DNA of 64,000 bases from an uncultured Polaribacter sp. (GTDB lineage: Bacteria > Bacteroidota > Bacteroidia > Flavobacteriales > Flavobacteriaceae). This document shows positions 9,650 to 19,911 of the stretch, in pieces (the first letter of the stretch is position 1; each line of letters begins with the position of its first letter). The notes beneath the pieces are model-generated. The model was not told the origin of the DNA and ran no database searches. It saw only the letters and a program-made list of their open reading frames with translations. Where the stretch lies: contig NZ_CANNFH010000002.1 in NCBI RefSeq assembly GCF_947503875.1, positions 124,001 through 188,000 on the forward strand. The letters are read 5' to 3'. The translations under genes and the position numbers were made by a program.

Positions 9650-12600
9650 TATTTGATTTTTTGCACTTTATTGATATTGATTTTAACGGGTCCTAGTAAA
9701 CCAGACGTAAGTAAGGCATCGTTTTTACTCCAATGTTTCCAAGAAGAAAAAGTTGTGCGTTTAGACGGACGTTCAGTTTTGTTCAACATCCAATCTGGTA
9801 ACTTTTTTATTTTATTTCCTTTACGTTCATAATCTAAAGGTAACTTCTCATCACCAATTAATCTGTTTGGCCACAAGTTCGTAATTTTTATACTGATTGT
9901 ATTTTTTCCTTTTTTTACAAAGTCGCTAATATTTGTTCTAAAGGGAGCTCTCCATAAAGTTACAACATTTTTGTTGTTGACAATTACTTCTGCAATTACT
10001 GCAACACTTCCTAAATCGAGTTCCAAACTATTTTCTGCTTGCAATACATTATCAGATAAATTGAACTCTTTGGTATAGGTTGCTGTTCCAGAAAAATGCT
10101 GAATTGCCTCATTTTTATGATCTGACCAAGAGGTTAAATCAGTAAAAGTTTCTGTAAAGCTTCCTCTTGATTTTAGCGGAAATTCAACTTTCCAATTGTT
10201 TGATAAATCAATTGGTTTAGGGATCGATTTTACTTCAGTAGTTTTTGTTTCTCCTGAAATAGTAGTGTAAGTTAGTTTTCCTGCATAAGGTGTTATCCAT
10301 TTGATTTCGTCATTTTCGTAAAATAATTTTGGTTTCGTTTTATCTTTTGATAATTTCAAAACCTGACCTTTAGGAACGTAAATTGTGCGTTCTTCACCAT
10401 CTGTAACAATCGTAATTTTTAAAGTAATTTTATTACCTTCTGGTATTTTATTACCAATTAATTTATTGGTAACAGGAATATTATAATTCCCAGAAGCAAC
10501 TTGTTTTTGTATCTCCTGCGTGATGTCATACGTTTTGTAATTCTCAGGAATTCCCTTAGTTTCTCCTTTAAATTTCCCAAAAACGGCTTTCAATACTTTT
10601 AACTTTTTATTGCCAGCATCTATTTTAATATGTTCTCTTTCTTCTGCATATAATTGTTTTATGGAATTACCAATTTGGTATTCCATTCTGAACTCTTTTT
10701 TATACCCCATTGCAGGATCACAATCACAAAAAGCACGAGACATTTTAAAGTCTAATATTCCGTTTTTGATTGTATTATTTACTTTGTCTGTAATATCAAT
10801 CAATCCTTCTTGTAAAAATGTACCATATGCTGCTTTTACAATTTTTAAATCGGAAAGTGGTTTTAGCTTTGGTTTTTCTAATTCCATTTTGGTAGTTACC
10901 AAATGGTTTTTATTTGAAGGTTTTTTAAAGATGACAAATATAGATTCTTCACTATCTAATTGTAATGGTAAACTTGTAGTACCATCTTCATTTTCACTAA
11001 AAACCACAGCATCTTCAATAGTTCCCTTCTCTGAATTCCATAATTCAGGTTGTTTTTCTGAAACTCTAAATTGTACTTTAATATCTCTAGCTTCTTTTCT
11101 GGTGTTGGCAATAAAGTAAATATCAGCTTTTGCTGTTTTTCTATGGATGAAACTCAGGTCTGTTGCATCTGCACTTTTAACTTTTAAATCGGGTATTTTA
11201 TCGCTTAAAACAGTTTCAATTGAAACATCTTTTACCAAACCAGAATCCCATAATTCTTCAACTTGATTTTTAACAACAACATCATTATTTGGGTAATTGC
11301 TTAAACTTGGCGATTGCATTGGTTTTTTTCCAATTACTGTTGCTCCATCAGCTGTCAATTCTTTTACTTTTTGTAAAGTTTCGGATTTTATAAAATCAGA
11401 ATTTGGTAATACTAAAATGTTGTAAGTGTTTCCAACGGAAGAATAAATAACACCATCTTTAACAGTTAAATCTTTCAGTTTATTTGCGCCAATTAAATCG
11501 TAATCGAATCCTAATTTTTTAATTTGTGGCATTAAAAAAGCCGTATTTGGCGATGATTCTCCTGTAAATACCAAAACATCTGCTGCATTTTTTCCTTGTT
11601 GTAACAAGAATTGAGAGCGTGCAATATAATCCAAAAACGATTTTCCTTGATTCCACCAAGTGTTATTTCTGTTAAAATCATAACCGTGATAACTTAAAGC
11701 CATACCAGGAGCAACATCCCAAGGTTGATGCACATAAGAATGAAAAATAAAGCGGGTAATTCCTTGCGCCCAAGCTTGATCTCCAATAGATTTTATAGTT
11801 GCTGGGTGTTTGTCCCAACCACCAATTCCTGTGAATGCTTCTGCACCAACAATACTACTACCATTTAAATGCGCAATAGAAGACACAAATTTTGCAGAAT
11901 CGAAAAACGGATAACCACCACTCCAAAACTCGCACATTACAATATCTCCTGTGGCACCAACTTGCATATTATCAAAAGGTCCCCAATAAGGTTCTACAGA
12001 GAATTTCATTCCGTTTTCATGACACAAATCTCTAAAATGTGAATAATAATTTTCGGCAATTAAATCGCCAATAGTTCTTCTAAAATCCCACAAAAAACGT
12101 TCAGATATTTCACCACTTTCCACATAATAACCTGCTAAAGTTGGTAAAAACGATGTCAAATCATATCCTCTTAAACTTTCAAATTGTGTTTCAAAACCTG
12201 TTGTCCAATTGGTGGTTTCTACTTCATAACTATCAATTAAACAATTATTTACAGTTGTTCCTATTAAATTACCAAGTTTATCAATAATAGGTTGTACACC
12301 ACCTTTCCAATAGGCATCTACTGCAGTTTTACTCATTTTATCTACTTCTAATCCTCTAGCTTCAGATGGTGCAGGACGATTTTGAGTACCAATTGGTGTG
12401 TGGCCAAATCTTAAAATAACAAATTCTCCAGCTGGAGCATTCCATTCTAAAACACCATCAACAGAAACTTTAGAAGTTAAATCGATAACGGTTTCTTTAG
12501 AAATAATTGATTCTTGAGAAATTGCTTTTGTATCTGGTAATAAATGATTTCGAACACGTTCTGATAATATTTTATAATCTAATCCTGCTATTTTTTGAGT

Positions 12601-13131
12601 CGCTTTTGGTTTTGGAAAAGCTAAAATTGCAATATCTTTATAATACTTGTATTTTGTTTTTGGTTTTGGTAATTGCGTTTTAATTTGCTTTCCGCCTTCA
12701 ATATTTAATTCGCTAAAAACCACGGTTTGCATCGCATTTTCTTCGGTAACCCAAGGACCGCCAGAAGACGACCATCCTGGGCTATTGTGAAACGCCAATT
12801 CTAAATCCAAACGTTTGGCTTCTTCTGCAGAAAACTTGAATAAGTCTAGCCATTCTTCACTTAAATATTTTACAGGTCCTTTTGGAAACCCTAGATGCAC
12901 ATTAAACAATTGGGCTTCTTGAACGCCAACGGCTTTCATTGCTTCCAAATCTTTTGTAATTTCAGATTTGGAAACGTTTCCACTTATCCAATGCCACCAA
13001 GTTCTGGCTTTGGCTTGGTTTGGTGGATTTTTAAAACCTTCTTCTAAGGTTACAGTTTGCGTCTCTTTTTCTGAAGAGGAATTGCATCCTAAAAATAGAA
13101 ATAGTAGAATTAAAACAGCTATATTTTTCAT
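9649..13131 (-). CDS. GH106-like alpha-L-rhamnosidase (first of two tandem copies)
   Basis: A 1160-residue lipoprotein (acylated Cys16, LGC). The N-terminal block 'NPP...RTWWHWISGNVS' followed by 'GPWVTEENAM' is characteristic of GH106 glycosidases, which have a TIM-barrel catalytic core followed by beta-sandwich domains. The C-terminal part contains a GH2-type sugar-binding fold (SGTATYTKEF ... APFRTNISDFVKKGKNTISI ... NRLIGDEKLP). GH106 enzymes cleave alpha-L-rhamnosides, which suits a rhamnose-containing polymer. A close paralogue lies directly upstream (stop 8 bp before this start). Catalytic glutamates were not assigned. The family call is strong; exact linkage and substrate are inference. 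Confidence 0.85.
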   Translation of the reverse strand: MKNIAVLILLFLFLGCNSSSEKETQTVTLEEGFKNPPNQAKARTWWHWISGNVSKSEITKDLEAMKAVGVQEAQLFNVHLGFPKGPVKYLSEEWLDLFKFSAEEAKRLDLELAFHNSPGWSSSGGPWVTEENAMQTVVFSELNIEGGKQIKTQLPKPKTKYKYYKDIAILAFPKPKATQKIAGLDYKILSERVRNHLLPDTKAISQESIISKETVIDLTSKVSVDGVLEWNAPAGEFVILRFGHTPIGTQNRPAPSEARGLEVDKMSKTAVDAYWKGGVQPIIDKLGNLIGTTVNNCLIDSYEVETTNWTTGFETQFESLRGYDLTSFLPTLAGYYVESGEISERFLWDFRRTIGDLIAENYYSHFRDLCHENGMKFSVEPYWGPFDNMQVGATGDIVMCEFWSGGYPFFDSAKFVSSIAHLNGSSIVGAEAFTGIGGWDKHPATIKSIGDQAWAQGITRFIFHSYVHQPWDVAPGMALSYHGYDFNRNNTWWNQGKSFLDYIARSQFLLQQGKNAADVLVFTGESSPNTAFLMPQIKKLGFDYDLIGANKLKDLTVKDGVIYSSVGNTYNILVLPNSDFIKSETLQKVKELTADGATVIGKKPMQSPSLSNYPNNDVVVKNQVEELWDSGLVKDVSIETVLSDKIPDLKVKSADATDLSFIHRKTAKADIYFIANTRKEARDIKVQFRVSEKQPELWNSEKGTIEDAVVFSENEDGTTSLPLQLDSEESIFVIFKKPSNKNHLVTTKMELEKPKLKPLSDLKIVKAAYGTFLQEGLIDITDKVNNTIKNGILDFKMSRAFCDCDPAMGYKKEFRMEYQIGNSIKQLYAEEREHIKIDAGNKKLKVLKAVFGKFKGETKGIPENYKTYDITQEIQKQVASGNYNIPVTNKLIGNKIPEGNKITLKITIVTDGEERTIYVPKGQVLKLSKDKTKPKLFYENDEIKWITPYAGKLTYTTISGETKTTEVKSIPKPIDLSNNWKVEFPLKSRGSFTETFTDLTSWSDHKNEAIQHFSGTATYTKEFNLSDNVLQAENSLELDLGSVAVIAEVIVNNKNVVTLWRAPFRTNISDFVKKGKNTISIKITNLWPNRLIGDEKLPLDYERKGNKIKKLPDWMLNKTERPSKRTTFSSWKHWSKNDALLTSGLLGPVKININKVQKIK

Positions 13132-13138
13132 TGTGTGG

Positions 13139-16100
13139 TTATTGTTTTTTTATAATTTTTGATGTTGAAATTGTTACAGGACCTAACAATCCAGATGGTA
13201 ATAATGCATCTGTTGGTTTTTGAAAAGAATACGCACTAAATGTTTTGCGTGGTCCTTCAGGAAGTGGGGCATTATTTCTAAACCACTCTGGCATTTTTTT
13301 GTATTTGCCTCTATAATCTTCAGAGCCAAAACCTTTTTTACTTCTTCTTACATCATACTCCGTTTGGTTGGGTAATTTTTCATCGCCAATTAAACGGTTT
13401 GTCCATTGGTTGGTAACTTGAATTTCTAAAGAATTTTTACCTTCTTTTAAAGCATCTGTAACATTTAAATTATGAGGGGCTATCCAACTTACACCAACTT
13501 CTTTTCCGTTTACCAATACTTTAGCAATGACATTTACTTTCCCTAAATTGATTTGAAATTGTCTGTCATCTTGTAACATTCCTTTTTCAATATTAAATGT
13601 TGTTGTATAAATAGCGGTACCTGAATAATGTTTAATTTCATCTACTTTGCTTGTTGTCCAATCAAATAATTTATCGGTTTTTAAGGTCGCTTCATAAAAA
13701 TCTTCTGCTCTAAAATCGATTTGCCAATTGCCTCTAATTTCAAAAGGATTAGGAATATCCTTTACATTTATATTCCAATTTTCAGAATCGTTTACAAGTG
13801 CTGTATAGTTTCCGTTTTTATAAATTTTAGCTTGTAAATTATTATTTTCATCTAAACTAAATATTGGTGTAACTCCATTATTAGTTGGTGTAAAAGCAAC
13901 TTTAGGCTGTGGTTTATTAGCATCTTTAAAAACTACAAAAACCGATTGCTGAGGTTTCATTTCTATTGCAATATCAGTTCTACCGTTTTTAGTAGTGTAC
14001 TCCACTAATTTGGTAATCTCTCCAGTTTCAGCATTCCATAATTGGGGTACTTTGCCTTCAACTAAAAAGCTACATTTTAACGTTTCTGATTCTGTTAGGT
14101 TGTGATTGTATACAAAATAAATATCTTCATTTTCAGTACGTCTGTGGTAGAAATTAAAATCGGGTTGTCCTTCAACAATTAAATCTTTCTCGATGTTATT
14201 CGCTTTCAAAATTTCTTCCCACTTGCCTGTGCTGTATGTTTTTTTACTCGACCAAATAGCATCAGCCAAAGTTTTAAATTCAGTTTGCATCGCTTCATTT
14301 ACAACATAGCCACCCAGTTTTTTTGGTTTTTTACCCACAATTAATGCACCTTGTTGCGATAATTTATGAATTCCTCTTAAAGTTTCTAAATTGATAATGT
14401 CATGTCTTTGCAAAGACAAGGCATTATAAGTAACGCCATTGAGTAATTTTAATTTTCCGTTTTCTACCGTTAAACGGTTGATAATGACATCAGCATTTAC
14501 ACAATCGTATTTGTAAGCAGCTGGAAGTTTTGGACGCATTTGGTTGGCGTGAATTACGTGACTTGGTGCTCTATCGCCCACAAAAACTAATACATCTAAA
14601 ACAGGATTTCCTTGACGTAGCATATACGAACCTCTTGCCAAATAGTTGAACCATTCTGGTCCTGCATTGTTCCACCAAGTTTGTGTACGGTCTATATGAG
14701 ATCCTACAAAACTCATACTCATTCCAGGTTTTACGTGCGTATTCGATTGATGCGCAAAACGATGAAACATATATTCGTTAATTCCGTTTGTCCATTCGTA
14801 ATCGCCTTTTTGTTTGGCTAAAGCCGGATGAAAACTCCAATTCAATTTAGTACTTGTAAAGGCTTCCGCAGAAATTACATTTTTACCATAAATATGTCCA
14901 GCAGAAACAGCAGCACGTTTGTGTTTGTTGGGTTTTCCCAACCAAAATTCACCCATAGGAATATCTGCACTTCTACCTGCATCTAAACTATTAAAAGGCC
15001 CTACAAATCCGTAAGGTTCTATGTAAGATATTAAGCCATCTTGGTGACATAATTCTGTAAAATAATCAAAATAATTGGTAACCATTAAATCGCTTACCAA
15101 TTGTTTCATATCCCAAAAAACAGCTTCAATAGTTTCGTTATTTTCTATGTATTTACCTGCATACGTTAATAAAAATGGAGTAAAATCGTACCCAAATCTT
15201 TTTTGGAAAATTTGCTCCATATCATCAGTCCAGTTTTGTGGTCCAACTTCATAACTATCAATTTCTACATATTGTAATGCATTTGGAGCATCAATTTTTG
15301 CTTGTTTTATCAATTTACCAACAAAGGCATCATAATGAACTTTCAATGCTTTTTTACTGAATTTATCTACTTCAAGCCCAGTTCCTTCATCTGATGCAGG
15401 TTCGTTTGTTGCGCCAGAAGCTGTAAAGCCAAAACGCATAATCGTCCAATTTCCTTCTGGTAATGTTGTTTTTAAAACACCATCAGCATCCATTTTATCG
15501 GTTAAAATAATAATGTCTTCTTTTTTGATGTATGTATTTTCATCAGCATTCCCAATAGATCTTCTACGTTTTCTATAGGATGTAAACTCTAGTTTATTGC
15601 CTAAACTATGATTTGCAGAAAGTTGCATTTCGTAGATTCCAGTATCTAATTCGGTTACTATTCTAAAATAACGCGCTGTAATCGGTTTAAAATGTTCTTC
15701 AAAATAACATTCGTCTTTTCCAATACGTTCTTCATTGGGTTTGTGAGCCAAAGTAAAGTTTATACCATCATCTGATTTCAACAATTTTAAGCGTCCTTTA
15801 CGTTTATTGATAAACACAGACATTGAACGAATTATGTGTGGTTTTCCATAATCGTACTGCACCCAAGCTTTTGCTTTTAAATTTGCGTGTGTATTAGTTT
15901 GTTTATCGGTTGCTAAAGCCACCTTAAAATTTTTGTCTGATGATGTAATTACAGGCTTTACACTGTCATCAATTAACTCGGTTGCTAAAGTTGGATACGC
16001 CACCACAGCAATATCTTTATAATAATTATGTCTTGCTGGTGGTTGTGGTAGTTTCATATTTACTTCTTTTCCACCTTCTGAAATTACTTGGCTATTCACA

Positions 16101-16522
16101 ACAACTTTCATTGCATTTTCTGGAGTTACCCAAGGTCCTCCACTAGACGTCCATCCATCACAATTATGAACACCAAAACTTAAACCTAGTTTTTCACATT
16201 CTTTGGCTGCGTGTGCTAAAATATCTCGATGTTCTTGCGAGTTGTATTTTACATCGCCTTCTGGCAAACCCATTGATACATTAAAAACCAAAACACCACC
16301 AATTCCAGCTTCTTTTATGGCTTTTAAATCTTTGGTAAACCCTTCTTTTGAAGCGTTTCCACTATTAATATGATACCAAGTTCTTGGTTTCGTTTCTTGA
16401 GGTGGATTTTGAAATCCTGTTTCTAAACTGATTTCTTTTTCTGAATTGGTGTTTGAGTTTTTACTTTTACACGACACTAAAATCGATACAAAACAGATGA
16501 AATATATAAGTGCTTTTTTCAT
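13139..16522 (-). CDS. GH106-like alpha-L-rhamnosidase (second tandem copy)
   Basis: A 1127-residue lipoprotein (acylated Cys18, VSC) with the same architecture as its downstream neighbour: 'NPP...RTWYHINSGNAS', 'SSGGPWVTPENAM', a TIM-barrel core, and a C-terminal jelly-roll with 'SGTAIYTTTF' and 'NRLIGDEKLP'. It differs by an extra beta-sandwich-like insert near residues 190-330, of F5/8-type appearance (HIIRSMSVFINKRKG ... ITARYFRIVTELDTG). The two are therefore diverged paralogues rather than a recent copy. It sits 6 bp downstream of the PL8-like gene in the same operon. It probably removes alpha-linked rhamnose from a differently decorated oligomer than its neighbour does; that division of labour is inference. 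Confidence 0.85.
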   Translation of the reverse strand: MKKALIYFICFVSILVSCKSKNSNTNSEKEISLETGFQNPPQETKPRTWYHINSGNASKEGFTKDLKAIKEAGIGGVLVFNVSMGLPEGDVKYNSQEHRDILAHAAKECEKLGLSFGVHNCDGWTSSGGPWVTPENAMKVVVNSQVISEGGKEVNMKLPQPPARHNYYKDIAVVAYPTLATELIDDSVKPVITSSDKNFKVALATDKQTNTHANLKAKAWVQYDYGKPHIIRSMSVFINKRKGRLKLLKSDDGINFTLAHKPNEERIGKDECYFEEHFKPITARYFRIVTELDTGIYEMQLSANHSLGNKLEFTSYRKRRRSIGNADENTYIKKEDIIILTDKMDADGVLKTTLPEGNWTIMRFGFTASGATNEPASDEGTGLEVDKFSKKALKVHYDAFVGKLIKQAKIDAPNALQYVEIDSYEVGPQNWTDDMEQIFQKRFGYDFTPFLLTYAGKYIENNETIEAVFWDMKQLVSDLMVTNYFDYFTELCHQDGLISYIEPYGFVGPFNSLDAGRSADIPMGEFWLGKPNKHKRAAVSAGHIYGKNVISAEAFTSTKLNWSFHPALAKQKGDYEWTNGINEYMFHRFAHQSNTHVKPGMSMSFVGSHIDRTQTWWNNAGPEWFNYLARGSYMLRQGNPVLDVLVFVGDRAPSHVIHANQMRPKLPAAYKYDCVNADVIINRLTVENGKLKLLNGVTYNALSLQRHDIINLETLRGIHKLSQQGALIVGKKPKKLGGYVVNEAMQTEFKTLADAIWSSKKTYSTGKWEEILKANNIEKDLIVEGQPDFNFYHRRTENEDIYFVYNHNLTESETLKCSFLVEGKVPQLWNAETGEITKLVEYTTKNGRTDIAIEMKPQQSVFVVFKDANKPQPKVAFTPTNNGVTPIFSLDENNNLQAKIYKNGNYTALVNDSENWNINVKDIPNPFEIRGNWQIDFRAEDFYEATLKTDKLFDWTTSKVDEIKHYSGTAIYTTTFNIEKGMLQDDRQFQINLGKVNVIAKVLVNGKEVGVSWIAPHNLNVTDALKEGKNSLEIQVTNQWTNRLIGDEKLPNQTEYDVRRSKKGFGSEDYRGKYKKMPEWFRNNAPLPEGPRKTFSAYSFQKPTDALLPSGLLGPVTISTSKIIKKQ

Positions 16523-16528
16523 TTTTTA

Positions 16529-18637
16529 CTAAATTTTATCTAATACTAATTCTACAGTTTTACCAGCATAATCTGCTTGTGGTAAATTGACTGTAAATTG
16601 CGTTTTTCCATTATTATAATTGCTATTTTTTACAATATATTTTCCGTTAATTGTAACGTTAACATTCTTTAGTTGCTGTGAAGGATCGCTTATGGCGAAC
16701 ATTAATTGATTTGCTTTTTCTTCCATTAACACAACACAAGGTTTATCCACAGCAATACCACCCTTAATTGTTGATGTTCCTTTTTTATAAAATACAATTC
16801 CTGTTTGTTTGTTATCTAAACTTTCTACGGATTGCTGTTGTTTTGTGTTGATTATTTTGAAGGGATTGTTTTTATGCAAATCCACCATTTTATCTTGGTT
16901 TGCATTGGGTACAAGTACGTAATTATAGCTTTTGTTTTTAGGTTGCGAACCGTGATTGAACCACAACTTAAAAATATGTTCTGTTAATAATACTGGTCTG
17001 TAACGTTTTGCCACATAATTCCAACTACCTTCTAAAATGTTTGTAGAGAAATTGATATTTCCGTCTTTTGGAAATAAATATCCAATATTATCGTGTAAAA
17101 TCCAGTTGGGTTGTATTGCGTTTCCTTTTCTTAAATTGGTTTGTATTTTATCATTTTCACCCACAATAACATTGCCTTTTAAAAAGGATTGATTTATAGC
17201 TGTAGTTACAGGATGATTTGTATTTGCTGAAATATCACTTCCTAAACACACAATTTTATCATCAAATAGAAACCAAGATTTTTTGGCTTTTAATCCATCT
17301 CGATTGTAATCCATCACTGCAATTCCGTTTTTACCATTGCTAACGCCACCAACAAAAGTACTATTGGTTTTAAACTGTTTAAATTTTATTACTGGAAGTG
17401 GTTTTTTATCTTGAATTATTGTTGTTCCAGGTAATTTTTTCCAGTCCCAAAAAGGAAACACATTTTCATATTCTTTTGCGTTTGTTGATAAGAGTGCAAC
17501 ACCATCACCCATATAATAGCCTTGAACATTTTCTTGATTTACAGACTCCGTTCCAACCACTCGTTTTGAACTCATTTTTACCGAAAAATAAAAGTCTTTT
17601 CTTCTATGCACTTGAAAATCTGATTTCCAAAAATGTTTATTTCCTGATAAGTTTTTAGAGTTTAAAGCAACATTGTAGGGCTTTGTAAATTCCTTGTCTA
17701 AAACCTTCATTTTTTGAATACATTCTTTTAAACGATTCGCTTTTTGCAATTGTTCATTAGGGAAAAGTTGTCTTCCACAAGCATTTGTGTCATAGCTATT
17801 GTTGTACAATATCCATTGCTGTCCTTCTAAAATGATGTTTCTTAAAAATTGAATTTTATCCTTTTCGAATTGAAAAGGCGTATTGTTTAAAAAAGTGTAG
17901 GTCTTTATCATATCTTCTAAATACGATAACCCATAATTACCAAATTGCAATTGTGCACCATGTTCGTGATACGACCAATCTGGTTTTACACCAACTCCTT
18001 TTGCAATTTTGAGCTCGCTTTGTATGGCTTTACTGGCAACAGCAACTGAGTCTTTTTTTCTTAGCAATAAAGAGCGAAGCATTACATTATTAGATAACCA
18101 AACCTTGTTTTGACCAGACATTTTTATTTTGGCACGATGCAGTAAAATTGTAGCCTTATTTAGCTGTTTTTGAGTCAATTCGTTTTCCATTAAAAACAGT
18201 ATAGGCAACAACAATTCTGGAACTCCAATATGTTGATCGTGCCAATTGGTGCTTAAAAAATCGTTTTCTAACCAATAATTTAACCCTTTATGAATCTTTT
18301 CTGAAAGCCTTTTATCTTGATAATAGCTAGAGGATTTATTGTTATAATTAATTGCTAAGTCTTGCACGTACTGCAAATGGTCTTTAACAGGCCAATTGCT
18401 TCTAATTTTATTGGTATAATCTATGGTTGAAAATGAACCATTTTCTTGAAAACTAGATAATAAGCTTGCTATTTTTGCGTCTTCTAGCTTTTGATTGATA
18501 TAATAAGTCAACACATTTTTGTGAAACGCTTTTAAGCTTTTTGGATAAGAAACTACAGCTTCTTTTGTACCATTTAATCCATTACAACTAATAAAGATAA
18601 GTAGCATTAAAAAAAGAAGTTTTCTTTGTAATTTCAT
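16529..18637 (-). CDS. Polysaccharide lyase family 8-like enzyme
   Basis: A 702-residue lipoprotein (acylated Cys18, ISC) with the PL8 plan: an N-terminal alpha-toroid and a C-terminal beta-sandwich. The aromatic patch NWHDQHIGVP is at 131-140. The active-site residues are Asn177 (GQNKVW), His226 and Tyr235 (HEHGAQLQFGNYG), Arg289 (NACGRQ), and a Glu in QENVQGYY near 369. The spacings His-Tyr 9 and Tyr-Arg 54 match chondroitinase AC (H225, Y234, R288) as I recall it. It should therefore be an active beta-eliminating lyase. Chondroitin, hyaluronan and xanthan are the usual PL8 substrates, but here the neighbours point to an ulvan-type uronate chain. It lies 35 bp downstream of the PL38-like gene in the same direction. 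Confidence 0.85.
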   Translation of the reverse strand: MKLQRKLLFLMLLIFISCNGLNGTKEAVVSYPKSLKAFHKNVLTYYINQKLEDAKIASLLSSFQENGSFSTIDYTNKIRSNWPVKDHLQYVQDLAINYNNKSSSYYQDKRLSEKIHKGLNYWLENDFLSTNWHDQHIGVPELLLPILFLMENELTQKQLNKATILLHRAKIKMSGQNKVWLSNNVMLRSLLLRKKDSVAVASKAIQSELKIAKGVGVKPDWSYHEHGAQLQFGNYGLSYLEDMIKTYTFLNNTPFQFEKDKIQFLRNIILEGQQWILYNNSYDTNACGRQLFPNEQLQKANRLKECIQKMKVLDKEFTKPYNVALNSKNLSGNKHFWKSDFQVHRRKDFYFSVKMSSKRVVGTESVNQENVQGYYMGDGVALLSTNAKEYENVFPFWDWKKLPGTTIIQDKKPLPVIKFKQFKTNSTFVGGVSNGKNGIAVMDYNRDGLKAKKSWFLFDDKIVCLGSDISANTNHPVTTAINQSFLKGNVIVGENDKIQTNLRKGNAIQPNWILHDNIGYLFPKDGNINFSTNILEGSWNYVAKRYRPVLLTEHIFKLWFNHGSQPKNKSYNYVLVPNANQDKMVDLHKNNPFKIINTKQQQSVESLDNKQTGIVFYKKGTSTIKGGIAVDKPCVVLMEEKANQLMFAISDPSQQLKNVNVTINGKYIVKNSNYNNGKTQFTVNLPQADYAGKTVELVLDKI

Positions 18638-18672
18638 AGTAGCGTATTTTCTAACCTTATTTAGGTAATATA

Positions 18673-19797
18673 TTAATGTTTGGGCGTATTTCTTTGGTTT
18701 ATAATTTGTAGTGCTTCATCAAAAGCATCCTCTTTAAAAAGTTTACGAGCCTTTTTTAAATCTCTAATTAATTTTTCTTCGGAAGATTTTTTACTCTTAA
18801 TCTGCTTGTATTCCCATTTCTTTTCATTCAACAGATAAGGAATCATATATTGATAAGCTGCCTTTATGCTCCTGCCATCTTTAGAAGTAAGATTCCAAAG
18901 GTCTACGCCAACTTTTTGACCTAATTCTGCCAACTCTAAAAATGCGTGTAAATTCATTACTGAATAAGAAAAAGATTTTGTTCTTGCCAATTCAAGTGGC
19001 TGACTTCCATCTGGTTCAATTTGACTAAAAATTCTAGCTTTTGTTGTTGTTGATAGGTAGTTTTTGACTTCTTCAATTTTATTTAGATATAATAAAATAT
19101 TTAACAATTGAACATCATAATGTGTAGCGTGGTTGTTTTTTCTTATAGCTTCTTCTTTTCCTAGTTTGCTATTTTTTAACCAATTGCTATACTCCGTAAA
19201 CCAATTGTACATTCCTTTTTCTGTATTTTTATCTAGCAAATTGTTCGCTTTTGCGATTTCTAAAAATTGAAGAACTGCTGTTAAGCCGCTAAATTCAATA
19301 ATTCCAAAACACCTACCTTCTGATTTACCAGGCACATATTGCCCAAAATTCACATTCGGATTCATTTTGGTTTCATCATCTAAAAACCAAGTATTAATAA
19401 GTTTAATACTTTTTTCGGCATATCTACTATTGTTGGTTAAAGAATAAGCTTTGGTTAAATCTCTTATGGTTGTAATAAAATTGTTTTTCTCCACATAATC
19501 TGTAAAATTATTTCGAGTTTCAGGGTTTATTTCTCCATCTTTTCTAATGTATGGTAAACCATTTGGTGTATCTGGATTTGGCCACCAATAAGGCCCAATA
19601 CTCATATAATCGTGTTTGTTTTTACTTGGTGGCAACCCTGTTTTATGTACTACAGAAAATGGTTTTATAGTTAATAATGAATCTGCTTTTTGAATAAGTT
19701 GATTATCCTTTTTAGCATTGTTTTGAGTATTCTTACAACTGTATATGCTTATTAAAAGTATAAGAACTGTTAGTTTATAAAATACCGATATTCTCAT
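18673..19797 (-). CDS. Alginate_lyase-fold protein, PL38-like (glucuronan lyase candidate)
   Basis: A 374-residue lipoprotein (acylated Cys21, YSC). The block KHDYMSIGPYWWPNPDTPNGLP near residues 60-83 is typical of the alginate-lyase fold (alpha/alpha toroid) group that includes PL38. An NNHATHYDVQ block around residues 222-231 probably carries catalytic Asn and His residues. Characterised PL38 enzymes include endo-beta-1,4-glucuronan lyase, so a plausible role is cleaving glucuronic-acid stretches or stubs of the polymer. The short C-terminal region is Lys-rich. A 114-bp gap with a hairpin separates it from the GH2 gene upstream, so it may head its own transcript. Confidence 0.78.
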   Translation of the reverse strand: MRISVFYKLTVLILLISIYSCKNTQNNAKKDNQLIQKADSLLTIKPFSVVHKTGLPPSKNKHDYMSIGPYWWPNPDTPNGLPYIRKDGEINPETRNNFTDYVEKNNFITTIRDLTKAYSLTNNSRYAEKSIKLINTWFLDDETKMNPNVNFGQYVPGKSEGRCFGIIEFSGLTAVLQFLEIAKANNLLDKNTEKGMYNWFTEYSNWLKNSKLGKEEAIRKNNHATHYDVQLLNILLYLNKIEEVKNYLSTTTKARIFSQIEPDGSQPLELARTKSFSYSVMNLHAFLELAELGQKVGVDLWNLTSKDGRSIKAAYQYMIPYLLNEKKWEYKQIKSKKSSEEKLIRDLKKARKLFKEDAFDEALQIINQRNTPKH

Positions 19798-19850
19798 TAT
19801 TAAATTTTTATTTGTGTAGAAATTAAAATTGGTTCTTTGTTTATTTAGGT

Positions 19851-19883
19851 AGACCTTTCAGGTTTTTAAAATCTGGAAGGTCT
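19851..19883. repeat. Imperfect palindrome between the GH2 and PL38-like genes
   Basis: Two 11-bp arms (19851-19861 and 19873-19883, AGACCTTTCAG / CTGGAAGGTCT) pair with one G-T wobble around an 11-bp AT-rich loop. On the minus strand no strong T-run follows, so it may be a processing or attenuation hairpin, or a dispersed palindromic repeat, rather than a strict terminator. Confidence 0.6.
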
Positions 19884-19911
19884 GATAAAAGAATATTTCT
19901 TTTAAAAGTAA

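Noticed and set aside
10610..11119. 169-aa plus-strand frame
   Set aside because: Antisense to a GH106 gene whose own motifs are clear; no domain seen.
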